This document shows, in pieces, positions 51,492 through 64,000 of a DNA stretch of 64,000 bases. The position numbers and the translations under genes were made by a program. Positions within the stretch are counted from its first letter, which is position 1. Each line of letters begins with the position of its first letter. Under the pieces are notes generated by a model. That model made no database searches. It was given only the letters and a program-made list of their open reading frames with translations, and was not told the DNA's origin. The DNA comes from Glandiceps talaboti (Eukaryota > Hemichordata > Enteropneusta > Spengelidae), in NCBI RefSeq assembly GCF_964340395.1, contig NC_135560.1, forward strand, positions 21,781,675-21,845,674, in the 5' to 3' direction.

Positions 51492-51722
51492 ACACCCTTT
51501 AGCCTTACCCTATTAACACTGCCCACTCAAGTACCCTTTAGCTTTACCCTATTAACACTGGCCAATCAAACACCCTTTAGCCTTACCCTATTAACACTTC
51601 CCAATCAAACACACTTTAGCCTTACCCTATTAACATTGACCAATCAAGTACCCTTTAGCCTTACCCTATTAACACTGACCAATCAAGCACACTTTAGCCT
51701 TACCCTATTAACAGTGACCAAC
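51492..51722. repeat. 39-bp minisatellite, about 6 copies
   Basis: Units of the form CCCTTTAGCCTTACCCTATT followed by AACACTGACCAATCAAGCA, with starts at 51495, 51534 and 51573 and onward at the same spacing. Copies differ by a few substitutions. No coding potential. Confidence 0.95.
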
Positions 51723-53043
51723 AGAGTGCTTGATGTGTTCTCTGCGGACATATTTACAAGAGGAAAGGAGTGAAAAGTGCGTAGCAGAAAAAACAACACG
51801 CACAAGCACGAGTGGAAATATGTAAATCATCGTGATAAAATAACCCAGCGAGATTACTAGCGAATTACTACTTTTACAGAAGTAGACAGAATCGTAAAAC
51901 CATACAAAACGCGGTATTTTAATGAATACGCCCTAACAAACGATTAAAAGCAATATTTCACACCACAATAGCATTTACAGTTTAGATCTGTTTCAGGATG
52001 CCATACATGCATTTACAACAGCTGTCAATTATCGCTGATGCCATACATATATACACTTGTGGTTTTAATCCATCTAACTTTGAATGGCAATTTGGTTCAG
52101 GTATACAAATAATAACTATTACTGTCCCGGGAAAACAACATTGTATAACCACAAAGATTTTTTTTTTCATAATTCCCTTCTGATTCATAAAATCACAATT
52201 CTTACTTTCAATCATTTATATCATTTTAGGCTTACAGCACTATATCAGCTTTCTGCATTTATTTGTAAGTAAGATCTAGGTTTTTTATCCTCATGGAGGA
52301 GTACTCAGATGTGATCGTGTATCATCCCAATAACCAAAACAATCCTAGCAATACAAATTTACTTTAAAGCTAAAATGATGTAGGCTTGGTATTTCACGCA
52401 TGGGACATTACGTTTTTGACACAAAGATATACATATTTTTACTCCAGACTAACAGAGACACAACAAACACAGCAGGATCATTTGCCAAATCACATTTAAC
52501 AGTGATAAGCATTGCTATTCTTTCGTATTGCAGTAAAACAGGCCTGTAATGAAACATTACATATGGAGTTGATGATTTTAATAATTGGTTATTTTCTAAC
52601 TGATATCAACATTTAAACTTGACTACTTCTACTTAAAACACTACACGGCACCTATGTAATTGTTTCCTTTGCATTAGAAGTTGTCTGAGGGTATGTAATA
52701 AATGTCATGTTGCCTTCATCATTTTATCTGTAAATGTACTTTTCTCCTGTTATACTAGGGCAACCCGTTTTGCCCAGACTTTCTAAATATTGCCATATAT
52801 ACATGTAGCACTGTGTCGGCCCCTGGCTTAGTCTGTCTCTTAATATACCCTTACATTTCCTTAATATCCTATTTATTTACACAATTCCACAACCCCTCTC
52901 TATGTCTACCTATATTTTGGTGATTCTGTATCCCTTTGACTCTGTTTACACCTGTCCATTCATCCAACCATCCATCCATCGATCCACCCCGTCCGTCTGT
53001 CAGCCTGTCTTTCCCCTTATGTGTGTCCGTGTAAATGACTGTC

Positions 53044-53114
<71 letters not shown>

Positions 53115-54850
53115 ACACAGGATGTAAGAGATAATCTCGGTCAGGAATATGCTCCCAAGAAGGGTTAGGGATTTTGAGAGAAGAGAATACACTCGGCGAA
53201 CCGTGAACATTGATATTATGATGTATATAATGGTAGCCCATCGACTGTCTGTGTCTTTGGCTGTGCTACAATTGTTTACTGTCTATACTGAGTGTTGTGG
53301 AGTCACAGATCCAGCGAGTATACAGGCTAATGTACTGTAGACCCAAAATGCTTTAAGTTGTTTGGTTGAGGTTTTTAAGCAGGAGTTAGCAAGTTCCTTC
53401 CAGGATGTACGTTAAGAGCCTGATACCAACACATAATGACAACTGACATCAAATTCAAATTGTCAACTGTAATTTTATTGCACAAATTTAACTTAATAAT
53501 AATAACCAATCGTTAACAGCTTTATTCCCATTAAAATGAACGAGGGAAAGTTTTATACGATATTTTCACACTCATTATACTGTTTTCATCTCAATCAATA
53601 GATATTAGAATTTCAGCAAACTCAGAAGGCAAATCGACATTGATTGTCACATGAGGTTATTGCCCATGCCATTACGACGATTGAAAATAATCGCAAGTCA
53701 TTTCTTCCTTTAAAAGGAAATTAAAATACGATTTTCTGCCATTTTTCGGTCATGGACGGGTTACCCGACATGCCCAGCGGTGGGTCAAATGAGTTGCACA
53801 TCAGGCGAAATGGCGCCAGATTTTGCAGGCCCAATTCTTACAAAAATTGGGTAAACGTCCTTTCAAAGATTGCTCTATTGTCGGCCTTGAATGTTTAAAA
53901 AGATTTCCCAGCTCTCTCGTCTTTTTTACATGTCTTCATGAAAAGATGTTTGCGAAATACAAAATTCTTGTAAAAGAAAGCAAAAAACAATAACAAAAAA
54001 GACAAAAAAAGACAAAAACCATGACATTTCAAAATGGCGAGATGGAATATCTAATTATGACTTCTATGATAGAGATCTTACATGTATACAAAATGGTATG
54101 TTGTATAGTCGGATAACATGATGATGAACTTTAAGACACATAATACCGTTGAAGTTTGGATAGGAATGTTAACATTGGATGAAATCATGAATGATTAATG
54201 TGAGAAAGATTAAAGAATGTAACATTCGTCGAACAGACATAGAAAATAATAATTTGTGAGCGTGGCGGTACACAATTTATCAACGTAAGGTGGTACCCAG
54301 TAAAGAAGAACACCAAAGTACCCAAATATAACTTATGAAACCATAGCAGGCAATATTGACGAAACCCTACTGTAAATACTAGTTTAAGTTGGCTTGTTAC
54401 CGACATCATAATACTACTACCCAGGACTGTCTACATCATGCTGTTTGCTATGACTTTTTCAAAAACAGTGTGTCAAGAAAATATAACAAGAAATAACATA
54501 CAACTCAGAAAGTTTTTCTTCAATTCATTACAACTGAAGTTTTACATATTTAGAATAGAATTTGAAGCGATTTGAATACATGTCTCAATTCTATATACTG
54601 GAATGATGGTTTGACATCTCATATGGTCACGTGACTTTGTCACTAAGAGACCACAAGTGTGAATATATTTTCACAACACAATGTGTCTTATAGCCAACCA
54701 GTGGTCTGAGAGGTCACCAACTAATACCACAAGAAGTGACGGAGTACGCAGTTTATATTCTCAAAGTATAGTGAAAGTTTCTCTGAGAAACACTCAGTTC
54801 AAAGGTGGCAGCCTCACTGCGAAAAAAATAACAAGGCGTCATCTTCACTT
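51723..54850. other. 3' flank of the minus-strand homeobox gene
   Basis: No gene is recognised. Contains a (CT)n tract at 53048-53111. The nearest AATAAA hexamer found on the minus strand is near 53520, far downstream of the stop at 54851, so the true poly(A) site is unknown. Confidence 0.45.
53048..53111. repeat. (CT)n microsatellite
   Basis: About 32 copies of CT without interruption. Confidence 0.95.
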
Positions 54851-55363
54851 TTACTTCTCTGGCGGTGTGCCACCGCTCCGGGTGTCTAAAACAGAAGTGT
54901 GCTCTTTTGCCCTTAACCTTAAAGCATCGATACTAGATTTTCTAATACCATATGCGTCTGCTAAGTCCAAATGTGAAATTCCTGGTGGGAGCGAGGAAAG
55001 GACTGGGGATGCAAGCGGAAGTGACGTCGCCGATGAAGACGATGGTGCCAACACTGAACCTGGGAGGCCATTGCACATGTAGCTTGCTAAAAGTCCGTCA
55101 AATGATTTGCCATGCAGATATGGAGAGGTCGCTGGTATAAATGTCCCTTGGTGACCCAAAGCTCGCATTGGTCCTACTCCGGTTAAATATGGCAGTTGTC
55201 TGGCCAAATTGTTGGCCCAAATACTTTCAGGACTTGAGTACTGGGGACTGAGCTCATGTGATGGACTGATATCGCCGCCATATGGCGATAGGAAATTGGG
55301 ACTCTCTCTTCCCAAAGCCTTCTCACGTTTGCGCCATTTAGCTCGCCTGTTTTGAAACCATAC
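54851..55363 (-). CDS. hbn: Last coding exon of a PRD-class homeobox gene, probably homeobrain (partial)
   Basis: 170 codons on the minus strand. After the acceptor TTCTTCAG the exon opens with GTATGG, encoding [16 protein letters not shown], i.e. homeodomain residues 47-60 (W48, F49, Q50, N51 present) and beyond. LGRESPNF follows, then a Ser/Pro/Leu-rich region, and the OAR motif RKSSIDALRLRAKEHTSVLD near the end (exon residues 141-160). The stop is TAA at 54851-54853. The phase-0 start at homeodomain 46/47 is the same as in Rx exon 3. The WRKREK sequence excludes Rx (WRRQEK) and orthopedia (WKKRKK). Arx/aristaless-like genes share WRKREK, so homeobrain rests mainly on linkage to Rx (the known hbn-Rx-otp cluster). 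The N-terminal homeodomain exon was not found in the window. PRD-class membership is certain; the exact family is probable. Confidence 0.8.
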   Translation of the reverse strand, partial: VWFQNRRAKWRKREKALGRESPNFLSPYGGDISPSHELSPQYSSPESIWANNLARQLPYLTGVGPMRALGHQGTFIPATSPYLHGKSFDGLLASYMCNGLPGSVLAPSSSSATSLPLASPVLSSLPPGISHLDLADAYGIRKSSIDALRLRAKEHTSVLDTRSGGTPPEK

Positions 55364-57147
55364 CTGAAGAACAAGGGAAAATTTAGCATATTAGAGTGTA
55401 TACTATGCAATTGTAGAATATTTCTAGACATTCAACAAATGAGTGACGAGAACATGAGGTGTTACCATCACTCCTACAGAGTCTGTTTATTATCAAAACG
55501 AAAGGCTTTGAGTTAGTACCGCCTTTGGCCTTGGTATAGTTGATGCTACCATCTATCCCCCGTTTTAAAAATACAATTCTAACAAAATAGTAATAAACTT
55601 AAAACAAATACATATTCACTTGCACAAAAGTAAGGTTACTGTGCAATAATATTGAATATCTGAAAATTATTCATTCAATGGCGGTACCACACAGCATGAA
55701 ATGTGGCTTTGAGTTCTTCATTGTTTTCGCATTCATCCCAATATTTTCTGTACAACGAACCAACAATTACAGACAGGAACATGTACATTCAATGTGTAAA
55801 TGAGAGCATTACGCCAGAGTCAAATTTTTATTGTTATGCCAAAAAAATAGAAATGCTATTTCATGCGAATTGTATCAATGACTTTGGGAGTAATAGCAAT
55901 GATTATACTTAGATGAGCACTTTTAATGGGAAAAACGTGTTTCTCCTCGCATAAAACGACCAGCGCTAATTTACTTATGGTTTTCAATGGTGAAGCTACG
56001 AAATTAGATTAAAATAGTCATGTTATGAATCTGTTCCAAGAGGTATTGTACGAATTGTTTTTGGTTTGGATAGGCAAGTTTTAAATTGAAACACTGCTAA
56101 GTATATATATGAATGACACACTCTTTCTCTTTTGCATTTTCCTTCCTTTGTAATTAGTGCCAAATTTTGGATGAAAGCTTTAAAATTACATGCAATGGTA
56201 CGAGATCACACCGGACACAGACAACTAAAGAACATAGACACTGATTATTTGAAATGAGTGTAAAGAAATAAAACTGAAGATAAAAGGATAATTGACGGTT
56301 CGTCTTGTCCAATTATCGGTTTTCGCGCCTAAATTGGTCAAATTGTAAAATTTCACCACATTCAGGAGACAGGATGATGAGTCCGGTTCCTCAGAAAGAT
56401 GAGCAATGGGCGGGAAACAGTAGACTCGAGGGAAACGTCTTTTGAAAGCCTAATATTGGTGTATTTTCTGCTAATTTGAATCATTTAGTGAGAGTAATTA
56501 GGATAATTGTATGAATGGGTTTACCCCATTGCTGGTGTCTATACAACTACATTGTATACATTTATTTCATTCTACTGGGAGGTAGCAACGCTGTCACCTC
56601 GTTCATAGAATAATTTTATCTCTAGTTCACAATTTCCAGAATACCAACAGTGGCGTTGTGCGTGGCGCAACACATACATTAAAAAAAAGACTATCTTGTC
56701 GTGTTTGAAATTAAAACACCATATGCATAACCCAGACCAGAAAAAAATGCTGCGTAAAATATACGGGTAGAGAAACACCACAGGCTTTCTATGCATCACA
56801 TAAAATATCTTTGTATCATTTTGAATCGCATTGTACTAGTTTACTAATCAGTACTAGAATTTATTTATTCTTCTTTATTTGTCAACATCGAATTCAACCT
56901 TTAACGCTGGAAATGCATGATACTCTAAACATTTCAACGCCTCGTGACACCATGGCGACAATACGTGGACATAATTACTAAATCCTTTTAAAAATGAATT
57001 GAATTGAAATTTATACGACCAGAAAAGAAAATTTCCCCTCTACATACATATTGAACTGGTTTCTAGTAAAGTCCGTACCAGTAATTTTCTACAGCAATTT
57101 TGACCTTACACCTCAGTATTATTGTTGTTATTTTTAAAGTTATTTCG

Positions 57148-57166
57148 GGGGTGGGGGGGGGGGGAG
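57148..57166. repeat. Poly-G tract
   Basis: A G run with one T interruption, then GAGAG. Confidence 0.9.
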
Positions 57167-57979
57167 AGAACGCAACAATGCTCAAAACATCCCATAGCTA
57201 AAATAGACAGAAAAATTAAAAATGCACACAAAAACAGAATTATTAAACTAACAGAACTCAAACAAGATAAGCTGACAATACACACCTATAACAAGCTACA
57301 GGCACAATTGAATATTCATCGAGCAGAGGATCGTAACGTAATTTAGCATCGCTAAATTAAAACCATTACTTTAACCTTTCAAAAAAGTGTACATTAGCTT
57401 TCGCCTAAGAACCCCAAAAGTGGAGGTTGTGTGTTGAGATAAACACTGAGCTTGCACTACAGTCTCGCGAATATCACATACGAATACGGAAAGCGTACAC
57501 ATGGTTGTAACCAACTCTAAAATTATTCAGACACTCTTTACTGTATAATGACCACAACTGAGAGCAGTACATATTCGAACAGAAGTTCTAAATAATAGCT
57601 TAACATCAACTGAATAGTGTGAAAATGTACGAAGTAAAATATTAGCTTGGCTGTAAAAGCATTTCACCTGGCGTTTGATTGCACTATATCATCATGCAGA
57701 GAGTCGGTCAGGGTATAACCCTGTGTCATGTTCATGAACAATACTAAGTGGTTTATCTCCAACATGAACAGAAGGTAAAATATCAACTCTAATTACACAT
57801 TTACGGGGCATAAAGTCAATACTTTTCAATGTCTTAGGGTGGTGTTGTCGTTGTCAACACCATATATTTCACAAATAGACACATGGTGATAAATTTTCTC
57901 GTAAGTTTTATTTAATTCACCGTCGATGAAGGAATCGCCCTCTTTCTGTGTATTCGTTGATTCGGAATTAAACAAACAG

Positions 57980-57980
57980 A

Positions 57981-58035
<55 letters not shown>

Positions 58036-58036
58036 A
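57980..58036. repeat. (AAAT)n microsatellite
   Basis: About 14 copies of TAAA, followed by a short ACAA run. Confidence 0.95.
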
Positions 58037-60052
58037 AGGACAAACAAACAAACAAAACGCATAATGTTTGATTATCACGAAACTGTATACCTGTTTAGCA
58101 TTGTCTGTATATTACGAACAATGCAACAGTCCAATATATAATTTCTTTTCAATGTATGAAAATTGAATAATTCATTTTTAATTCGTGCCTTATGTAGGCT
58201 TGTATTTATTTCATACAATGTGTTTCATTGTAAACGCTGGAGAATAATCTCCTATACTACGAAAAGATAATTAAAAGTTCACACTCCATTTGAAAGCGAG
58301 TCTGTTGCAGTCGGCAACGTAGTGCTAATGCTTTGGTCCTAATTTAAGCGATTGTCCAGGCCCGCAGGGTAACACGTGGCATGGTAAAGATGCTGGCTGG
58401 GTTGTATACATGTATAATTAGACGTGTTAGTTTAAAAATATAAACAGACAATTATAAAACGACCCTTTAATTGTTTATTCAAATACTGTACGGCTGGGTA
58501 ATATTAATGAAGGCCAAAACGCGGGCAAGCGCAACACACCGTCCCGTCATATGTACAGCCAATATACAGGTTTTTATAAAGCTGGTCTGTGACTACTAAA
58601 TAGCGCCTTGTTGTCAAGTTGAATCGGACATGAAAGCTCACATATGAAATGTTGATTGTCCTTTTATTATCCCTGTCATAGTGACTCCAAAATCGTGACA
58701 TTATTAATTGAAGGAACATGATGTCGCAGGAGATATGAAATAATGAATTATAAACAAGAGTAGAGAACTCTGGTACTGGACAGATTGCCATATGGCGGGA
58801 TGTAAAGATGTTTGTAAAGAATTCCTGTATTTCATCAGTGTCAGTAGTATTCCAGCTCCAATCAATTTCTGACAATTCTACATGCGTTCTTTACATTTTA
58901 TTTCCATTTGACTATTTTACAATATTTTTCTTAATCAGACTTTATATAGATCATTAAAAAGCTACTGAGAACAATGAAATTCGAAAGTGAGTTTAGTCAT
59001 GGTGTTTTGAATCCCCCCCCCCAATTTTTTTAACTAAGTTCCATTCCTCCCTGCCTAACGTTTTGTTGAAGATCAATTGAACAAGGGATCGTAATATAAA
59101 TTATCAATTTTAATGAGCTGCTGAAACAAATCTAACAAAATGAACTGGTACTTCAAAGCGACAATGAAGTGTGGTGCACCTTTTATTTGACTCATCTCAC
59201 CGTTAAAAAGAATAAAAATGCTGTGTCAAATATATGACCCTTCTGAACGTAATATGGTACCTATAGTATGCTACTTTCTGTTGTCGGCGTCACCATCATG
59301 TCAAAGATACGACGGTAGTCTTTTTTTTTCATTTCAGCTTCACTGACGTGAGATAATTGGTATAATTAAGTCTGTCAGGAGTCATCATCGTTGTTTGACT
59401 CGGTTTTCGTGTCCAATTGCAGCCAATATCGGGTTAATTTGCATGAAACGAAGCAGAAGGGATGAAGCGAGAGAGTATGTATTGGTATTGTATGAATGAC
59501 ATCAAATGAATGTCAGTATACAGGAGTTTCTGGCAGGAAATTAGACTGTATACCCCACTTCATTTCTGCAGGGTAAAATTGATCAAAACTAATCAATTTC
59601 AAAATGACCAAGTACAAAGAAATTGGCCTCTATTTGGTGTTTCCAGAATGGTTTATATGACTTCCTTGAAGTGATAACCAAATTTAAATTGGTGAATACA
59701 TCAACGTGTGTTATCGAATGAGTATGTCAATAAGTGATGTCGAGGGCCTGACAGTTCGGAATGCTACAATGAACGGTCAAAGGTCAGCTTTACATGGGTT
59801 CGAACTCGTCCGACGTTGATATATATTTTATTCAAAGTTTACACACATTGCTTTGTCATCTTTCAATATTGTTTGTTTTATGTCAAAAGGCTGCAAAAAG
59901 ATCTAATTCATCGCCTAAACACACTGTGTGTATGATTTCTTTCTTTTAATGTAATCTCCTTCTTTTAAAACAAACTCTTGAAAGTATGCAGGACATTCTA
60001 TCATGTAGTGTATACATTAAAGAAAACCAACTAAAACGACTGACTTATTAAG

Positions 60053-60111
60053 CAACCAACCAACCAACCAACCAACCAACCAACCAACCAACCAACCAAC
60101 CAACCAACCAA
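60053..60111. repeat. (CAAC)n microsatellite
   Basis: About 15 copies of a CCAA tetranucleotide. Confidence 0.95.
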
Positions 60112-60716
60112 AGAACGATCAACAGCATAAAGCAACATAAAGGTAGCCAACCAATAAAATAAAATAGAATGAAATGAATAAATACTGTCAATTTCTGTCG
60201 ATTTTAATAGTTAGCTAAATAATTCACTGCTGAAGCTTAAAGTGTCGAAATTTTGATGCAGAAATAAATGAACATAAAGCGATATTTCAAAATCGACAGG
60301 GAAAAGTAATTTTCAGTAATGTTTCTTTACTGACATGCTAGACTGGTATCTCTACACATCACTTTGAATACAGCTATGTTTTTGTTTACATTTTCAATGG
60401 TCCAATTACGAAGGAAAGGCTTAAAGGTAGCACCCTAAACTATATTAAAAGGGCGAAAGTCAGCCATTATCTTGTTTACATGTTACACGGTAGACGCCTT
60501 CATATGCTTATTAATAAATTTATTGAAAGGTCAATTGTCAATACAAAATTTACATACTTGAGTCTACAACACTTTGACCTTTTTTATATATATAATTATT
60601 ACGACAGTTGATCTCTTGATATAACTAAAGTAGTATGTAAATATTAAACGTAATATTTAATATCGACATATTAAAGAGAGAAAATATTTGAGAGAAATAT
60701 AATTGAACGCCTTCTT

Positions 60717-60770
60717 TGTTTGTTTGTTTGTTTGTTTGTTTGTTTGTTTGTCTGTCCGTCCATCCATCCA

Positions 60771-60840
<70 letters not shown>
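60717..60840. repeat. (TTTG)n/(TCTG)n compound microsatellite
   Basis: A TTTG run to about 60750, a short TCCG/TCCA bridge, then TCTG to about 60838. Confidence 0.95.
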
Positions 60841-60841
<1 letters not shown>

Positions 60842-62634
60842 CTAGTCAGAAATACGAGAAATAAACGGCAGATTTCTACAACAAAACATGTAAATTATAT
60901 TGATCGGCCAGTACTAACTGTGACGATAAATAAAATGAGACCCACATGGTTTCATTGTATGTACAAATGTTTTCCCAGCTGATCATGCACTGAATGGTTT
61001 AGCAGCTAGTCGTCATACACACGTGTACTGTTTCTTGATTGTTGGGGAAATTATTTCAAACAATAAAAAAAAACATGTTTTATATATCCCTGGGTCACAA
61101 CTTCTGTCTAACAGGTTCTCCGTGACTGCAATAACTATCTAGAGTACAATCCAGTAGTTAACACGTCGCTCAATTGTGTACGGAATCAAGGTGATATTTT
61201 TTCTTTTTTTAGAACGTGCAACTTTGACTTGAAGATATCGCCAACTGCAAATAGCTATAAACCTTGTCAATGATATATTTTGGTAAAGGATGAATAATGA
61301 TAAAAAAAATAAACCATCCTCTTCCAAGGACATTTTTCTGAACACCATCATCGAATAACCATTTTGAATCAAATGTTCCATTGACTAATAGCAACACGCC
61401 AAGTTACTTGATTTATTTGATTTTGTGTTTATATGGCCAAAATAGCCCGTATCGATCGGAAATTGGTATATGTATATGAGGCGGTTATTCAGTCTACCAT
61501 CTGATTAGTGATGTTCACACCAGCCTCAGTTAGCTTTCCATTTATAACCAACTGTAACAGTTTCGCTAAATTGACAGGCAATTTCCTCGCGCTGGTTCAC
61601 TTGAAAGTTCCCGAATGTTCAAATTGTGTGAAAGGTTTGTTTTTCCAAGCATGGTGAAATATCTCGGCTTTATCGACTTGATGCTTTTAATTTGTGGATC
61701 GTGTATCAACCAAAAGTAATTGTTAGTAGATTGACTGTTGTGTCATCGCCTGTTGCAGATAAATCATTACCTTAAAAGTCCTTTTTTTCTTCTGTGCCCA
61801 AATCAATAAAAGAACTGTGCCATGAATTCCGTCGAAATGAAGCGACATTAAATTCCTCTTGATATCTAGCATATGGCCTAAAGAATAGGTTACACCACAG
61901 ACAAGGAAGATATTTTTTGTCTGTGTTTTTACTAAGCCGGCCGTGTACCGTACGCTGTCTACATCACAGCATTGTTGCTTTTGGAAAATGGTGTTAATTG
62001 AGGCAATTGTAAGAAATCAGGGGGGACATCACAACAAAAGAGGTAACGTCACTGGAAAACTAGTTGATCAATCACGGACTGTATACTCACTGAGTTAATG
62101 TAACTAAACACATACGTGCAGTTCTGTTTGCACTGATGGGTCTTTGAATTAAGTCAATCAGAAACATACACAAACTCATTCCACTTGTGTGTCTTTTAAT
62201 ACACTGTGGCAATGAATACCCAAAAGAGCGTACCATATTGTTATTCTTTTGTGGATGAAATAGTACTAATTTCTACTCTTTCATTTGAACAGACAGACGG
62301 GTAAGAACAAAACTATTTAAAATCTGGACGCTTCACCGTATGCAGTCATATGAATGTAACACAAAAAGAGAAGGGGGACTATTGTTTGCTCTTTTCACTA
62401 TTAGAATATACAGGAGTCCCTATTTGTGATCAATTTACTGTTAACACCACACGGCTCCATCGTAAAAGTGCTTACACTTTATATTCATAATGAACTGACC
62501 GAATACGATTTCTTTCCTTTTTCGCGGTGGGCGTTTTTATTTCATCATCATTTATACGGCATATTTTCAAGCTTCTTCGCAGTATCCGCCTGGTTTATTA
62601 AAACGAAGCCTTGTCCTTAATAAAGACATGCTAT

Positions 62635-62636
<2 letters not shown>

Positions 62637-62681
<45 letters not shown>
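62637..62681. repeat. (TG)n microsatellite
   Basis: About 22 copies of TG, a sequence type that can adopt Z-DNA. Confidence 0.95.
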
Positions 62682-62687
<6 letters not shown>

Positions 62688-63814
62688 AGGTTTACAGCTA
62701 TATCCTCAAGCAGACATGGATACACACCATACACACATGATAGCTGAGAGTGAGACAATGTATTCAACACGAATAGACATGTCATCTATAAAATACGGCA
62801 ACTTGTTTCATTATATTAACAATCTGTTCCTCGTTTCACAGATATAATGGAGTATGCATTGTCATCAGTCCATCAGACATTAACATACTTAATCAGTACA
62901 ACATACTTAATGAGAAAATTAATTAACAAGTTTCAGGGTTGCTACGTTCGCAACCCGATACAGGCACGGCAATTAGCTCCATTTGATAGACAAGTACTGT
63001 AACAATAAAAAATACTTTGGCCGAGAATGGTGATTTTGGTATGCCATACTGCACAATGACTGTGATGAGTGGCTGTCTTGCTATTGTTACGAGTCACAGA
63101 CCTAAATTATATCCATTCAGGATATTTTGGTAAATTATACTGAAATTCTAATACTTTCACTGGGTCTCTAAATAATCAAGTACCACATCCAATAATCTTT
63201 TTTTTTATCTATGATAGAAACATAACTAACAGGTAGCTGATAACAATGGAAATCAAGCCCTACTTGCTGTGTCTTTAAACAACACATATTCGCAGTGATC
63301 TGGAATGTAGTATAGATACCACATGTCCTATACCACCTTGAGTTGCTTTGTTCCAACTCGATCGAGTCTGACTGGACAAAGACCGACGAGTTGGATGTAA
63401 CTTCCGTCATCTTTAGTCTAACGACATGTATGTACACGGTTGTTACTCCGCCTTCCTTTGTACTGTTAGTGAAATACAACGGCTATGAGTACCTCTTAAA
63501 TTAACACAAATATCCATGAAAAAAAAATTTAATTGTTATAATTGAAATAGTAAACCAATTAATATAATACTGCTGTGTAGGATCAAATATTAGGGTTAGG
63601 ATTGTGAAGTCGGTTAAAACCATATGATTCATGAGATTTAATCGATTGAGGAGGGGAGGGGAGGCACTGGTGAAATTTTGAAATAAACATTGACCGTGTC
63701 TAATCCTGTGTAAAATCGATTTGTAAACTGTTACATTTTCCCCATCATATTGTGTCTTATGTAAACACTAGCGTTAACGTTAGACACATTTGATCCATAT
63801 ATATACACTATATA

Positions 63815-63847
63815 GACACACACACACAGAAACACAGACAGACAGAC

Positions 63848-63943
<96 letters not shown>
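63815..63943. repeat. (CA)n/(ACAG)n compound microsatellite
   Basis: A short CA run, then ACAG repeats (about 63833-63908), then CA repeats to 63943. Confidence 0.95.
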
Positions 63944-63945
<2 letters not shown>

Positions 63946-64000
63946 GGGAATATAAACCTATCGCATGCACAGTTCTCAGTTCTTTTCCCAATTTTTTTTA

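Larger units (their letters stand above)
55364..64000 (-). other. Intron and/or upstream sequence of the minus-strand homeobox gene
   Basis: The homeodomain is split at residue 46/47, so the preceding exon must lie to the right. No minus-strand stretch resembling the usual helix 1-2 sequence (LERAFEK.HYPDV, ARVQ) was found up to the right edge, making the intron at least 8.6 kb. Repeat-free patches with TAAT-type motifs occur at 56281-56560 and 59335-59480 (POU octamer ATTTGCAT at 59437-59444). The 123-codon minus-strand frame at 58504-58875 has no recognised domain. Confidence 0.6.

Noticed and set aside
23649-54850. A third homeobox gene (otp) between Rx and the hbn-like gene
   Set aside because: No exon with WFQNRRAKW or helix 1-2 residues was found on either strand in this interval.
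54851-55363. Orthopedia or Arx identity for the minus-strand exon
   Set aside because: Orthopedia has WKKRKK after helix 3, here it is WRKREK. Arx remains possible from the homeodomain tail alone, but linkage to Rx and the non-Arx linker favour homeobrain.
58504-58875. 123-codon minus-strand frame in the hbn-like intron
   Set aside because: Checked as a possible upstream homeobox exon. It has no homeodomain helix 1-2 signature, no RVQ end at a donor site, and no known domain.

Overview
The window is animal nuclear DNA: AT-rich and gene-poor, with spliced genes carrying GT...AG introns, and crowded with long microsatellites and several minisatellites. Almost every other open frame is a read-through of a simple repeat or a chance frame. 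The only genes that can be supported are two PRD-class (paired-like) homeobox genes. Their sequence, intron positions and linkage suggest a marine invertebrate bilaterian, such as a spiralian, hemichordate or cephalochordate. The phylum cannot be fixed from this sequence alone.

Left part (about 10.3-23.7 kb, plus strand): a complete retinal homeobox gene (Rx/rax). It has three coding exons (10374-10662, 13238-13506, 23166-23648) that join in frame into a predicted 346-residue protein. The protein has an N-terminal octapeptide (HSIDAILGL), an acidic stretch, a Q50 homeodomain split by an intron between homeodomain residues 46 and 47, a Pro/Thr-rich C-terminal region and a C-terminal OAR motif. 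About 10 kb of 5' flank and a 9.7-kb second intron contain non-repetitive stretches with homeodomain dyads, Sox-like and PBX/MEIS-like sites.

Right part (54.85-55.36 kb, minus strand): the last coding exon of a second PRD-class gene, encoding the homeodomain C-terminus ([15 protein letters not shown]) and an OAR motif. Because homeobrain (hbn), Rx and orthopedia (otp) form the known HRO cluster, and because this exon is not otp-like, homeobrain is the best call. Its upstream exons were not found in the remaining 8.6 kb and probably lie beyond the right edge. The two genes are arranged tail to tail with about 31 kb between their stop codons, and otp is not in the window.

Between and around the genes: a 27-bp minisatellite (1-515), a 58-bp minisatellite with a 114-bp higher-order repeat (25.35-26.88 kb), a 39-bp minisatellite (51.49-51.72 kb), a foldback/MITE-like element (45424-45625), a pair of diverged dispersed repeat copies (39.06 and 40.21 kb), short tandem duplications, and about twenty microsatellites, several over 100 bp. 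Candidate regulatory stretches are near 5.3-5.5, 6.5, 8.2, 10.0, 17.1-17.9, 48.0-48.5, 56.3-56.6 and 59.3-59.5 kb. All of these regulatory calls are inference from motif content.
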